Origin: Rhizobium sp. NFR03
Lineage (GTDB): Bacteria > Pseudomonadota > Alphaproteobacteria > Rhizobiales > Rhizobiaceae
NCBI RefSeq assembly: GCF_900111275.1
Contig: NZ_FOGR01000009.1
Span: forward strand, 62,001 to 126,000
Length of the DNA: 64,000 nt
Direction of reading: 5' to 3'
The notes below the pieces were generated by a model, which did not search any database, had not been told where the DNA came from, and worked only from the letters and a program-made list of their open reading frames with translations. Position numbers and translations under genes: made by a program. This document shows, piece after piece, positions 27,087-36,830 of the stretch. Each line of letters begins with the position of its first letter. Position 1 is the stretch's first letter.

Positions 27087-29018
27087 TCAAAACTCTTCCC
27101 AGCTCTCCTTCATAGCTGCATTTCCGGAAAACGCGCCAGCTACCTTCACGGCTAGTTTTTTTGCAGGCGACTGGACCGGACGATGAGCCGGCATCGCGGC
27201 CATCACGGCAGCTGTCTTCCGAAGAGCATTTCCGAGCTGGAATTGAGAAATGAGTTCGCGCAGTCTGCCGCTCTCGCTGGCGAGCGTCGCACCTGCGGCA
27301 CTTGTCTCTTCCACCATGGCTGCGTTTTGCTGTGTAACCTGGTCCATCTGGTTCACGGCCGTATTGACCTCGGCCAGTCCAACGGATTGTTCGCGTGCAG
27401 ATGTGGCGATGGATTCCATGTGCTGGTTCACTGTGACGATGAAGCCCTCGATCGTCTTCAACGACTGTCCCGTCTCGCTGACCAGCCTGACGCCGTTCTC
27501 CACCTCGGTGGACGAGTTACGGATAAGATCCTTGATTTCTTTGGCAGCCTTCGCAGACCGCTGTGCAAGCTCACGCACTTCCTGCGCCACCACAGCGAAG
27601 CCCTTGCCTGCCTCTCCGGCACGGGCGGCTTCCACGCCTGCGTTGAGCGCAAGCAGGTTTGTCTGAAATGCGATTTCGTCGATGACACCGATGATGTTTG
27701 AAATCTCGTTCGACGACTGCTCGATCTTCTGCATCGCATCGACCGCATCTGCGACGACCTTTCCCGATTGTGCGGCACTTTCATTTGCAAGAACAGCAAT
27801 CTTTCGGGCTTCATCGGCACGTTTGGAGGAGTTTGCCACGTTTACGGTAATCTCGTCGAGGGCAGCTGCCGTTTCCTCCAGCGCAGCAGCCTGCTGTTCC
27901 GTGCGTTTGGAAAGGTCGTCTGCGCTGACGCTGACCTCGCGGCTACCATTATCGATAGAGCCTGTCGCATCCGCTACGGCGCGAAGTGTACCTGCCAGTT
28001 GCGCAACGGCAGCATTGAAATCCGTGCGGAGTGCCTCGAAATCCGCGGCAAATGGCGTTTCAAGCTGGAACGTGAGGTCACCGTTCGAAAGGTGCTTCAG
28101 GCCTTCGCCAAGTCCCGTCGTTGCCTGAGCCATTGCTTCTGACCGAGCGCGATCGGCATCGGCCGTGCGCATCCGGTTGCGTTCAGCCTCTCCGCGCATC
28201 GCGTCTGTCTCGACCGCCAGCTGTTCTGCTTTGACGCCGTTGTCCTTGAAGACCTGTACGGCTTTAGCCATCCCGCCAATCTCATCTTTCCGCTCTGTTC
28301 CATCTACGTTCGCTGTGAAGTCGGACGTCGCCAATCGCGCCATAGCCGAGCCAAGAGCCTTGATCGGTGACACCATCCAGGCGCGAATTGCGAGGAAACC
28401 ACCAAGCATGACAACAGCGAGCCCCAGCAGCGAGCCGATCATGGACTTTACCACTGTGCTTATGGAAATTGCGGACAGCTCGGCGTTGACTGCGTCAGCC
28501 TTGTCTTTCGTGGCGTTCGACAATGTCGCGATCGCCTGCGTCAGTTCCGGAAACAATGGCTGACACTCGGACAAGAAAAGGTCCTGGCTCGTTTTGATGT
28601 CCGCTTCGGATGTTGAGCGAGCGGCACTTTCGATTGAGGATCTGCAGCCCTCGTTCAAAACCTTCAGGACCTGATCCCTTAATTCCACGAAGTGTTTCTC
28701 TGATGGCATAGCAGCGATAGCGGCGTCGAAGGCCGATGTGATCGTTACCTTCGAGACGCTCAACTCATCGAGAGCACGCTTATTCTGTTGGTCGGAGCGC
28801 GCCACCGCCATTTCCGAGATATCAGCCCGAGCCGTTTGAAACGCTCGATTGGCTTGCAGCAACTTCTGAGAAGCAACCACTTCACCGACCATCAACTCTG
28901 AATATCGCGCATCGACATTGAGGATTTGCGTTGAGGAGTAGGCAACAACACCTAAGATGAACAGCCCAAAGGCCGCCATGATCGTGAGGAATTTTCCGAT
29001 GATGGAGATATTTTGCAT
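27087..29018 (-). CDS. Methyl-accepting chemotaxis protein
   Basis: Chemoreceptor of 643 aa. TM1 about 8-30, periplasmic helical sensor to about 190 that differs strongly from the receptor at 202-2124, TM2 about 190-212, HAMP, and a signalling domain nearly the same as its paralog with tip EIAFQTNLLALNAGVEAA. It contains two cysteines in the sensor region (EGCRSS, LSECQPL), possibly a disulfide. The C-terminal pentapeptide SWEEF fits the xWxxF methyltransferase tether. A GGGAAG ribosome site lies ahead of the ATG. Confidence 0.95.
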   Translation of the reverse strand: MQNISIIGKFLTIMAAFGLFILGVVAYSSTQILNVDARYSELMVGEVVASQKLLQANRAFQTARADISEMAVARSDQQNKRALDELSVSKVTITSAFDAAIAAMPSEKHFVELRDQVLKVLNEGCRSSIESAARSTSEADIKTSQDLFLSECQPLFPELTQAIATLSNATKDKADAVNAELSAISISTVVKSMIGSLLGLAVVMLGGFLAIRAWMVSPIKALGSAMARLATSDFTANVDGTERKDEIGGMAKAVQVFKDNGVKAEQLAVETDAMRGEAERNRMRTADADRARSEAMAQATTGLGEGLKHLSNGDLTFQLETPFAADFEALRTDFNAAVAQLAGTLRAVADATGSIDNGSREVSVSADDLSKRTEQQAAALEETAAALDEITVNVANSSKRADEARKIAVLANESAAQSGKVVADAVDAMQKIEQSSNEISNIIGVIDEIAFQTNLLALNAGVEAARAGEAGKGFAVVAQEVRELAQRSAKAAKEIKDLIRNSSTEVENGVRLVSETGQSLKTIEGFIVTVNQHMESIATSAREQSVGLAEVNTAVNQMDQVTQQNAAMVEETSAAGATLASESGRLRELISQFQLGNALRKTAAVMAAMPAHRPVQSPAKKLAVKVAGAFSGNAAMKESWEEF

Positions 29019-29469
29019 GACAAACTTCCCGATAAGCCAGCCTGATTGAAGGACACGCGGATCCCGGGAAGCAAAATCATCATGCTGGGGGTCTAGATGC
29101 AGACATCATATCTGCTGAGGTAAACGTTCACGCAACTCGCTGGCGTTGACGTCCAGCCCTTGAATTACATTTCAGAGAATTCGATTAAAAGAAAATGAAA
29201 AAACCCATCTTTTGGGACTTTTATCTTATTTTATTTCGAAAGACGTCGCTCTATTAGCGATTCTATTTAGCGCGCAAAGAAACCGCTCCTGCAGTTGTAT
29301 TGCAGGGCAGCGATAGTCATCAAAACTGGCGCGGGCCGCTTACATCCAGCCACGTATTCATGCGAACGACCTAGCGGAGGTCAGTTGAGCTTTCCCACGC
29401 CGTTTTGTCGAAGTCCCAACGCAAACGACATTGCATCAGGCTACCTGTCGGATTCCTGTCGCCGCCCGT
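29019..29469. other. Gene-poor AT-rich interval
   Basis: Upstream region of the chemoreceptor and downstream region of the convergently placed mucR-like gene. It contains an AT-rich block (29180-29240) and a small CTGCA/TGCAG hairpin near 29289-29306. No supported gene. Confidence 0.5.
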
Positions 29470-29928
29470 TCACGAAGTTTGCGGTTTGTCGTTCGTCACT
29501 GACCGGCGGTTCGAACGTATGTTTCCCAGTCCGATCGCCTTGGCTAACTCAGCACGCCTCGCTGCGTAGGCAGGAGCGACCATGGGATAGTCTTTTGGTA
29601 GACCCCACTTCTCGCGGTAGGCGTCCGCCGTCATCCCGTATTTGGACATCAGGTGCCGTTTCAGCGACTTGAACGGTTTTCCGTCCTCAAGGCTGATGAT
29701 GTAGTCATCCTGGACCGATTTGCGGATAGGAACTGCAGGGGTCAGCTTCCCAGCAACGTCGGGAGCAACAGGTGTCTGAGCTTGACCCAGCGTCTTTAAG
29801 GCGCTGTAGGTCTGTGCGATCAAGACTGGCAATTGCGCCGCGGGAACCATGTGTTTTCCGACATAGGCGGCAACGACACGTGTCGTTAGAACGATGACTG
29901 GATCATCGACAGACGGGTTCTCAAGCAT
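29470..29928 (-). CDS. MucR/Ros-family transcriptional regulator
   Basis: Regulator of 152 aa with the MucR/Ros core DGKPFKSLKRHLMSKYGMTA and YREKWGLPKDYPMVAPAYAA. MucR/Ros proteins control exopolysaccharide and virulence or symbiosis genes, binding AT-rich DNA. The position of the first zinc cysteine is Ser (IISLEDG instead of CLED/CxxC), as in zinc-independent Ros homologs. Many rhizobia carry several paralogs; the target cannot be deduced. Confidence 0.9.
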   Translation of the reverse strand: MLENPSVDDPVIVLTTRVVAAYVGKHMVPAAQLPVLIAQTYSALKTLGQAQTPVAPDVAGKLTPAVPIRKSVQDDYIISLEDGKPFKSLKRHLMSKYGMTADAYREKWGLPKDYPMVAPAYAARRAELAKAIGLGNIRSNRRSVTNDKPQTS

Positions 29929-30224
29929 AGGCAGCTCCGAAACAGCATGTAGCGCGTTTCCGATAGCGCTTCTATTCAGGCCTTAGCAAGTGGGACGCAG
30001 TTTATTTGTTGCGGATCCAAGACCGACAAATGGTGACTTAGGACCGTAGGGAAGAAAAATGACCATCGAAACGGATCACGAGTACCGGTGGCTCGTCTTG
30101 ATACTGCTAAAGTCGCCAAGTCTTCGAATGAGTATGGTAACTTGCATTTAACCAAGCTGGCCGCTTCACCCGTGATTTTGGACGTCGATTGCACTACCTG
30201 CGGGGCTGCAAATGGGGTGGCATT

Positions 30225-30602
30225 ATGGGACAAAGCATATCTTCCTACCTGAAGCGAGTTGGCGAAGTTCGATCGGTGCGGCAGATCCACGCCATCGTGT
30301 CGGCTGTATCCGCCGATCCCGCCACCACATTACAAATTCATAAGGCGAGCGGTGCTTTGCTCAGGAAGCTCGACCAGATTATTGACCTACCCATTGCGAA
30401 GGCCGCGTTTCTTGCGTCGATCTGGCGTGATTTCCGCTACTTGAGCGGTCTTGTTGAACAGGAGCACGGGGAGCTGAACCTGATCGCCGTTGGGGATCGC
30501 GCCAGGCAGCCGCACGTCCAAAAGTATGACCACGCATTGGACAGAATAAGTACCGATGGGGAACTGACCCAAACCGGCTTCGCCAAAGGCTCCGACTTTT
30601 GA
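30225..30602 (+). CDS. Hypothetical protein
   Basis: Frame of 125 aa from ATG 30225 (MGQSISSYLKRVGEVRSVRQ); helical, hydrophilic, no TM or signal peptide, family not recognised. An upstream in-frame start at 30189 is possible. Isolated between convergent mucR and the receiver gene. Confidence 0.4.
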   Translation: MGQSISSYLKRVGEVRSVRQIHAIVSAVSADPATTLQIHKASGALLRKLDQIIDLPIAKAAFLASIWRDFRYLSGLVEQEHGELNLIAVGDRARQPHVQKYDHALDRISTDGELTQTGFAKGSDF

Positions 30603-30639
30603 GAAGTTGAGCCGTTGTCATGGTGGTTTGTCTATTTCC

Positions 30640-30867
30640 TCAGTTCGGAAGCGGGGGGTAATAATCCTGGTCTGCCGTTGTCGGTGCAACGGAGAAAGAC
30701 ACGCCGGTCTTCTTGTTCAGCAGGAACTCGGGAGGTGTTTTGCTGGTGACGATGATCCGGACCCATTCATAAACAATCATAGCTCTCAGCGAGGCAAAGG
30801 GTGAAGAAGTCACTTCGCAAAAATGCATGAAAGCGATGCCAACAGCACTGTGACGGATCCGGGGCAC
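30640..30867 (-). CDS. Doubtful small ORF after the receiver gene
   Basis: A 75-codon frame whose GTG follows the receiver stop directly (TGAGTG). It has one moderately hydrophobic stretch (AMIVYEWVRIIVTS) and no recognised family. Coupling to the preceding gene is the only support. Confidence 0.3.
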   Translation of the reverse strand: MPRIRHSAVGIAFMHFCEVTSSPFASLRAMIVYEWVRIIVTSKTPPEFLLNKKTGVSFSVAPTTADQDYYPPLPN

Positions 30868-31251
30868 TCAGCCAGGTAGTTGCGCATTTAACAGCTGAGA
30901 AATAGCGGTGACGAGCTGAGCTTCCGCGAATGGCTTACCAAGCAAGACACTTCCTGGAACGCCATATGCAGCCCATTCGTGGCTGCTGTCCGCTGTCATG
31001 TAAACGACAGGTAAAGTCGGACACAGCTCGCGGGCATGCCGAGCTACATCCCAGCCGGTCATTTTCCTGTCGCCCAGTCTTATGTCAGTGATGAGACCAG
31101 AAAAGCGCGAGATATCTGCGTCAAGCGCTTTCAAAGCTCCGTCAACAGTAGATTGAACTGAAACAGTATATCCAGAGCCCTCTAAAACGTCCTCAAGGAA
31201 AATGTGCAACAGCGCCTCATCTTCTACGACCAGTAACAAAGGATGTTCCAC
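30868..31251 (-). CDS. Single-domain response regulator
   Basis: Stand-alone receiver of 127 aa: acidic pocket VVEDE (10-12), phospho-acceptor Asp56 in LITDIRL, Thr86 (YMTADS) and Lys106 (LLGKPF). No output domain, so it acts by protein-protein contact or as a phosphate sink. GTG 31251 is chosen because AGGAG lies nine bases upstream. Similar receivers in this window are fused to the hybrid kinase at 34845. Confidence 0.85.
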   Translation of the reverse strand: MEHPLLLVVEDEALLHIFLEDVLEGSGYTVSVQSTVDGALKALDADISRFSGLITDIRLGDRKMTGWDVARHARELCPTLPVVYMTADSSHEWAAYGVPGSVLLGKPFAEAQLVTAISQLLNAQLPG

Positions 31252-31435
31252 GCCGACTTTCTCCTGTTTGCTCTTATCAGGGTCGGCAATTACGCAAACA
31301 GTGACAGGATAGATCACATAGCTGGAAGGCCGTTAAACGTCTCTAGTCAAACCTGCTGAAGAGTAGCCTCGAATCCGCCTCTTTTGATAACAGCGTAGCA
31401 AGGCAGTTCGTATTCAACTTAACCAATGGCTCTAC

Positions 31436-31465
31436 CAAGTCCGACGATGACGCTAATCGGACTTG
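31436..31465. repeat. Perfect inverted repeat downstream of integrase fragment D
   Basis: CAAGTCCGA and TCGGACTTG separated by 12 bp, 64 bp beyond the integrase remnant. Possibly part of an old recombination site or an operator; nothing nearby decides. Confidence 0.4.
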
Positions 31466-31528
31466 AAGTCTGACGCATGAATCCTTGTGTCACTAGATCG
31501 AGGAAGCTGAAGATTCGCTATGGTCCGA

Positions 31529-31905
31529 TTAAACCTCATAACCTTGCTGCCTTGGTAGGTTCACTCGGAACCGATCCCGCCGCCGTTGATATCTGCGGAT
31601 CATCTCAGCGGAGGCATGGCCGAGCTGCCTCTGCACATAGCGTTCCTCGACTTCGGCCGACGAGGCGAGACCCGCGCGCAGCGAATGGCCGGAGAGCTTC
31701 TCAGCCCGCTCGATCTCGCTGAGATCACCGCGAACATCGGCAGCCATGGCTGAACGCTTGACGAGACGTGCGACTTCGCAGTCGTTGAGGAGATCCGGCC
31801 CGAGACCTTGCCCTGTCCCGTCACCCGTAGGAACAGCTGCCCATGACCCAGCTTTGTAAACCGGATTCACGTCTCGACCGCCATGACCGCACAGGTGGCG
31901 TCGGG
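31529..31905 (-). pseudogene. Integrase fragment (copy D, C-terminal third)
   Basis: Matches about residues 260-381 of the intact integrase, keeping GHSLRAGLASSAEVEERYVQ and LGHASAEMIRRYQRRRDRF, but with a shifted front portion and an altered end (LPRQQGYEV). The catalytic Arg I region is absent. Relic of the dispersed integrase family. Confidence 0.8.
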
Positions 31906-32030
31906 TGATGTGTTTCGGCCGGCGTAGGGGCTGCATTATTGCCTGCCTAAGCCAGCAGACTTCATGGAAGGTGCGCCTAACTGAGCCTTGCTATGCTGCC
32001 TGAGCAGTGGGCAATGGGATTGGCCGCTCG

Positions 32031-33044
32031 TTACCCGCGTCTATCCTCCATCCAGCTGGTCAGGCGTTCTCCGGCCATTCGGTATATTTCCACCCGATCT
32101 CGGCGTGGCGGGCGCTGATCGAATGCGTTTGTCAGTCGCAGACCGTCCCGATAGCCCAGAGCCCACCGTGTATCGACAGACCTGCGAGAGTAGTCGAAGG
32201 TCTTCATCCCGATCTCGTCTTCGTTCTCGTAGGACAAGACAACGATGTCGATTTCAGGACCGCGCCCGTTCGCAAGCCGGCGCTTCATGGCGTTCAGGGC
32301 ATGTTCGCTTTGCTTGGCAAAGACGAGGTCTGTTCCACGGCCGAGCGCAGAACCGAGCGAGCGCTGAGCTTTGCTTCGGGTCGAGAAGAGGTCGACGCAG
32401 ATGCACGTTACCGCGCCGGGCGGTGCTTCCGCGAACAAAGCGGCCAGCGGAAGATTGGCGGAGACGCCGGGATCGATGAGTTTGCGGCGATTGATCTCTA
32501 CGGGCGGGAAGAAAACAGGCAATGCGGTGCTTGCCATGATGTGGTCAACGCTCAGCGCCGAGCAGCGGCTGTCGAACGTGATATCCTCCCCGGTCTCCTG
32601 ATCGATGGCTGTTACGGCAAGCGGGACGCCAGCGGATTCGCCGATGAGCCTGAAATCGACGAGACGTTCCAGAGTGTCGCGTTGGGGCTGAGTATCGAAG
32701 AGGCTGTCGTCAGGAGCCGCGAAAGGAAGCGTCGACCACAGTCCCGGAAGCTTTGGCCTGTAGAGTGTGGGGCGTCCGGTCAGCAGCGCCTGCAGCGTCG
32801 AGCGGCTCTTCTCCGACGGAGCGGCCGGGGAGAAACCATCGTCGGCCGTCGATTGCCAGAAGTCCAGCAGGCGTGGCATCCGCTGCTCGGGAACGTTGCC
32901 GGCTATAATCGCCCCGTTCACGGCGCCGATCGACGCGCCGGCGATCCGTGCGGGCTCGATGCGATGTTCGCTCAGCGCCTGAAACACCCCGGCCTGATAG
33001 GCACCCAGAGCGTTGCCGCCGGAAAGGCAAAGCCAGACCGTCAT
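32031..33044 (-). CDS. Patatin-like phospholipase
   Basis: Predicted acyl hydrolase of about 337 aa. It starts MTVWLCLSGGNALGAYQAGV, where the Gly-rich loop is the oxyanion hole, and has the nucleophile elbow GASIG (Ser38) and the partner Asp in IDPGVSANLPL (DPG instead of the more usual DGG). No signal peptide, so a cytoplasmic or type-secreted phospholipase. The ATG at 33044 removes a 135-residue low-complexity Arg/Pro-rich extension that has no family match. Confidence 0.87.
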   Translation of the reverse strand: MTVWLCLSGGNALGAYQAGVFQALSEHRIEPARIAGASIGAVNGAIIAGNVPEQRMPRLLDFWQSTADDGFSPAAPSEKSRSTLQALLTGRPTLYRPKLPGLWSTLPFAAPDDSLFDTQPQRDTLERLVDFRLIGESAGVPLAVTAIDQETGEDITFDSRCSALSVDHIMASTALPVFFPPVEINRRKLIDPGVSANLPLAALFAEAPPGAVTCICVDLFSTRSKAQRSLGSALGRGTDLVFAKQSEHALNAMKRRLANGRGPEIDIVVLSYENEDEIGMKTFDYSRRSVDTRWALGYRDGLRLTNAFDQRPPRRDRVEIYRMAGERLTSWMEDRRG

Positions 33045-33339
33045 TCCGATCGGCCTGCAACAGCTGCAAGGCAGCCGGGATAGCCTTCCGCCAATGTGAC
33101 ATGGCGAGCGACAGTACGGTCGGCGGGCATCGTGCCTCCTCTTCAATGCAAGATCTCGTCGCGAACTTTCTTCAGCGCTTGGTGTTCCGGCATGCCTCCC
33201 CATTCGACTGCAAGGAACTTCGCCGGCCCACGGAGGTTCGCAGGATCTTCGGAAGGGATCCCTGCCGGGTGGATGACCGAAACGATGTTCTGGCGCCCGG
33301 CGCCGGACGACACGACCGTTCAGAACGAGGAAGACGGCG

Positions 33340-34167
33340 ATGGGCAATGATACCGAAAACGACCCCGAGAATTTCGAGCCGGGTCCCGGCAAACGCGTCA
33401 AAGCGCTCGCCGGCCGGATCGCCATCGTTACCGGCTCCGACTCGGGCATTGGACGCGCGGTTGCGGAGGCCTTCGCCCTGGAAGGTGCCGACGTTGCCGT
33501 TACCTATCACACCGATGATGAGGGCGCCCGGGCAACGGCAGCGCAGGTGGAAGCTGCCGGCTGCAGATCTTTTGTCCAAAGCCTCGATGTGCGCGATGAA
33601 GCAAGCGTCATGATGCTCATGGGTTCAGTAGAGGAAAGGCTTGGTCTTCCCGACATTCTTGTCAACTGCGCCGGGATCGGCGGCTCCAAACCGTTCGTCG
33701 AGACCTCGTTCGAGGATTTCGACAATGTGATCAAAACCGACCTCTACGGCCCCTTCTTCTTCTGCCGCGAATTCGTCCGACGCCGTCAGGGGAGGCGGGG
33801 TGGCAAGATCATCAACGTCACCTCGGTTCACGAAGCTATTCCGAGCCCCGGAATCACAGCCTATGGCGCAGCCAAAGGCGGGCTGCTGACGCTGACTCGA
33901 AGCCTGGCAATGGAATTCGCCGAACAAAGGATCAACGTCAACGCTATTGCGCCAGGCCTGATCCGGACGCCGATGACAATGGAGAGGACGGACGATCCTG
34001 AAAAGCGCGCCGAGGAAATGCTGCGTATTCCCTGGCATAGGCCGGGCGAGCCATGGGAGGTAGCGCGCCTTGCAGTTTACCTTGCTTCTGATGACGCCGA
34101 CTACGTCACCGGTCAGAGCTTCACGATCGACGGCGGGCTTGAAATGAACTGGGGCCAAGGTGCCTGA
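33340..34167 (+). CDS. SDR-family oxidoreductase
   Basis: Classical short-chain dehydrogenase of 275 aa: NAD(P)-binding TGSDSGIG (31-38), NCAG (109-112), and the catalytic Ser162-Tyr175-Lys179 set (Y-GAA-K). The C-terminus YVTGQSFTIDGGLEMNWGQG resembles glucose 1-dehydrogenase and 3-oxoacyl-reductase-like members. An N-terminal extension of about 22 residues (ENDPENFEPGPGK) is present. Substrate unknown. It is divergent from the patatin gene. Confidence 0.9.
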   Translation: MGNDTENDPENFEPGPGKRVKALAGRIAIVTGSDSGIGRAVAEAFALEGADVAVTYHTDDEGARATAAQVEAAGCRSFVQSLDVRDEASVMMLMGSVEERLGLPDILVNCAGIGGSKPFVETSFEDFDNVIKTDLYGPFFFCREFVRRRQGRRGGKIINVTSVHEAIPSPGITAYGAAKGGLLTLTRSLAMEFAEQRINVNAIAPGLIRTPMTMERTDDPEKRAEEMLRIPWHRPGEPWEVARLAVYLASDDADYVTGQSFTIDGGLEMNWGQGA

Positions 34168-34337
34168 TGCGCACCGCTACCGCCTTGAACTTGGTCTTCA
34201 GGCATCGGCTATGTTTGGGCGGAATCGTCGCCGACATCGGCGGACGCGGACTCTTGTGGGAGAGTACCAGTTGAATTCCAGACAGGTGCCATCCGCATGA
34301 CTGAGTTTAACTTTCGTGTGCAACCGAGATTGACCGT

Positions 34338-34600
34338 ATGAAAATTCCGCAGCCATCCCTCTCACCTCACCATCCCGACTATGATCTCTCCTGTCAGGTG
34401 GCGCTCGACCTACCTATACAAGAACTTGTCGAAGGTGCGGTGCAGGCCGGCTGGCGTAGGGCTGATGTCCTCTCCGCTCTGGAGGAAGTCGCAGAGGTCG
34501 GGCACTTGTCTATCAAAAGGAGCCGGATCCGCAGGACGATGCCACCGAAGGCTCCTCCGACAAAACCACACCGGCCTTCTCCGACTTCAATGTCGAGTGA
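34338..34600 (+). pseudogene. Small rhizobial-type hypothetical gene, frameshifted
   Basis: The start (DYDLSCQVALDLPIQELVEG, then AGWRRADVLSALEEVAE) is in one frame; an acidic continuation ALVYQKEPDPQDDATEGSSD ending FSDFNVE at 34600 is in another, one base away near 34500. The two parts together look like a complete 85-90 aa protein with a C-terminal acidic tail. Either an inactivating indel or a sequence error. Confidence 0.5.
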
Positions 34601-34844
34601 TCACCCGGGGGCTAACTCTGCGAATATGCTGGATCGGCGCCTTTGGCGAAAAGTGTCACAAGGGACGGGCTTAGGGTCCGCAACTGAAGCCGTGGTTTAG
34701 CGGGAATGCCGTCTCACGCGGTCGCAAATCCGAGATTGGCGCCAAACTTTCGACGGCGGTTGACCGCAGTGGGCCGACAGTCGCTCTGGCTGATAAGCAC
34801 CAAACCGACAGTTCTTCACCTCACCATAGGTGACGAGCTGCAGA

Positions 34845-36782
34845 TTACGGCAGCTGGACGCGCACTGCAGCGCCAAGAGCTTCGTTTAGTTGAGCTTGAG
34901 TGAAGGGTTTGGCTAGTCGAGCCAGACCAGCACCCTCACCACCCGGCAGCTCGGCATAGCCGGTGGCGAGGATTACGGTAAGAGCAGGATGTCTTTCGGC
35001 TACGTGCCTTGCCAACTCCGCGCCTGTCATGTGCGGCATGGCGTGATCGGTGATGAGAACATCGGGACGTACTCCCTGTTCAAGACGACTAAGCGCCTCC
35101 GCTCCCGACCTTACTTCGATCACGGTGTGTCCAAGATCTTCCAACATGAGGACCGTGTTCATCAGGACTAGGCTGTCGTCGTCGACTGCCATGACAGTCA
35201 GTGGCGGTACAGCAGTGGACGGGGGCGCTTCCGCGACAGGCTTGGGCAGTTCATTGATCTGAGCGACTGGAAGCCATAGCTCGGCAGTGCTACCTTGGCC
35301 AAGTCTAGACTTCATAACCAAGCGCCCGCCAGACTGGGCCATCAGACCCTGGACCATAGGTAGTCCAAGCCCAGTCCCTTTACCTATGCCTTTTGTCGTG
35401 AAGAAAGGCGTCGTCGCCTTCTCTAGCGTCGCAGCGTCCATGCCTTCGCCCTCGTCCTTAACGGACAAGCAGACGTATTCGCCCGCGCGCAGATCTGGAA
35501 CCTGCTTTTCCTTCAACACGTGTTTGCGTGCCGAGATAGTGATGGTTCCGCCATCCGGCATCGCGTCACGGGCATTGACCACCAGATTGAGCAGGGCGCT
35601 CTCAAGCTGGTTCGGGTCGGATACCACGGGCGGCAGAGAAAGCGGAAACGTGGTGCTGATCTCTATGGCCGGACCGATAGAGCGTTGCAGCAACTCGGCC
35701 ATTTCTCTAACGAGAGCTGGAGCGTCCACGACCTCAAGCTGAAGGTCCTGCTTGCGCGAAAACGCTAACAGTCTCTGCGTCAGTGAGGCACCACGCTTCG
35801 CGCCCGTGATCGCGTTGTCGATCAGATCAACAACGTTTTGCCCTTCGATGGCCCGCTTGCGCGCGATCTCGAGACTACCGAGGATCGCCATAAGCAGATT
35901 GTTGAAGTCGTGAGCTATCCCACCGGTTAGTTGTCCGACGGCTTCCATCTTCTGTGCCTGAAACAGTTCCTGCTGCGCTTGTTCGAGGGCGTGCTGAGCT
36001 TGCCGCTTCTCGGTGATGTCCCGCGTAATCTTGGCAAAGCCGATGAGCTTGCCATCTTCTAGATGGATCGCGTCAATGATGACATTCGCCCAGAACCGCG
36101 TGCCGTCGCGGCGAACCCTCCATCCTTCTTTCTCAAAGCGTCCTTCCTTGGCCGCAATCTCAAGGGCTTTCCGCGGGAGATCATCAGCCTGATCCTCAGC
36201 GGTATAGAAGCTGGAGAAGTGCTGTCCGATAATTTCTTCCGGTTCGTAGCCCTTGATCCGCTTGGCGCCTGCATTCCAGCTCGAGACATTCCCCTCTGGA
36301 TCAAGCATGTAGATTGCATAGTCGGTGACGCCTTGGATCAAGAGACGGAACTGCTCTTCGCTTCGCTTCAGAACCTCCTGAGCCGCCTTCCTTTCTGAAA
36401 GATCACGCGTGATCTTCGCGAAGCCTAGTAACTGGCCGTGCGGATCACGAATAGCATCGATAACAATATGGGCCCAAAACCGCTGTCCATCCTTTCGGAC
36501 ACGCCAGCCCTCTGCTTCGAATCGACCCTCTGCTTCCGCTGTTGAGAGCGCGGTGGCCGGGACTCCGGCGGCAAGGTCTTCTGGCGTATAGAAGCGGGAG
36601 AAATGCTCTCCAAGAATTTCCTGCTCCGTATAGCCCTTGAAGCGCTGGGCGCCGGTATTCCAACTGGAAATACGGCCTTCGATATCGAGCATGTAGATTG
36701 CATAATCGGTTATGGCGTCCACGAGCAGGCGATAGCGGCCTTCCATGGAGGCAGCCTGTAGCGTCGTAACGTGCGCGGTCAT
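34845..36782 (-). CDS. Hybrid histidine kinase, PAS-PAS-HK-REC
   Basis: Soluble sensor kinase of 645 aa: two very similar PAS domains (about 15-130 and 145-255; both contain DYAIYML and GFAKITRD), HisKA with phospho-acceptor His291 (GGIAHDFNNLL), HATPase (NLVVNARDAMPDGG, GTGLGLPMV) and a C-terminal receiver with Asp579 (LITDHAMP). No TM segments, so an intracellular signal such as redox, light or a small ligand is likely. The duplicated PAS pair suggests internal duplication. A 9-bp inverted repeat at 36808-36830 is just upstream. Confidence 0.94.
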   Translation of the reverse strand: MTAHVTTLQAASMEGRYRLLVDAITDYAIYMLDIEGRISSWNTGAQRFKGYTEQEILGEHFSRFYTPEDLAAGVPATALSTAEAEGRFEAEGWRVRKDGQRFWAHIVIDAIRDPHGQLLGFAKITRDLSERKAAQEVLKRSEEQFRLLIQGVTDYAIYMLDPEGNVSSWNAGAKRIKGYEPEEIIGQHFSSFYTAEDQADDLPRKALEIAAKEGRFEKEGWRVRRDGTRFWANVIIDAIHLEDGKLIGFAKITRDITEKRQAQHALEQAQQELFQAQKMEAVGQLTGGIAHDFNNLLMAILGSLEIARKRAIEGQNVVDLIDNAITGAKRGASLTQRLLAFSRKQDLQLEVVDAPALVREMAELLQRSIGPAIEISTTFPLSLPPVVSDPNQLESALLNLVVNARDAMPDGGTITISARKHVLKEKQVPDLRAGEYVCLSVKDEGEGMDAATLEKATTPFFTTKGIGKGTGLGLPMVQGLMAQSGGRLVMKSRLGQGSTAELWLPVAQINELPKPVAEAPPSTAVPPLTVMAVDDDSLVLMNTVLMLEDLGHTVIEVRSGAEALSRLEQGVRPDVLITDHAMPHMTGAELARHVAERHPALTVILATGYAELPGGEGAGLARLAKPFTQAQLNEALGAAVRVQLP

Positions 36783-36807
36783 GCAGTTCTTCCTCGGATA
36801 ATTCGCC

Positions 36808-36830
36808 GCAATCTATCACATATAGATTGC
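36808..36830. promoter_or_regulatory. Perfect inverted repeat upstream of the hybrid kinase
   Basis: GCAATCTAT and ATAGATTGC around a 5-bp centre, ending 26 bp before the kinase start on the minus strand. The rest of the 310-bp gap to the GGDEF-EAL gene shows only the AAGGAG ribosome site of that gene at 37076-37081. Confidence 0.45.

Noticed and set aside
29976-30290. 104-codon minus-strand frame beside mucR
   Set aside because: Overlaps the plus-strand hypothetical, lacks a ribosome site and shows no family character.
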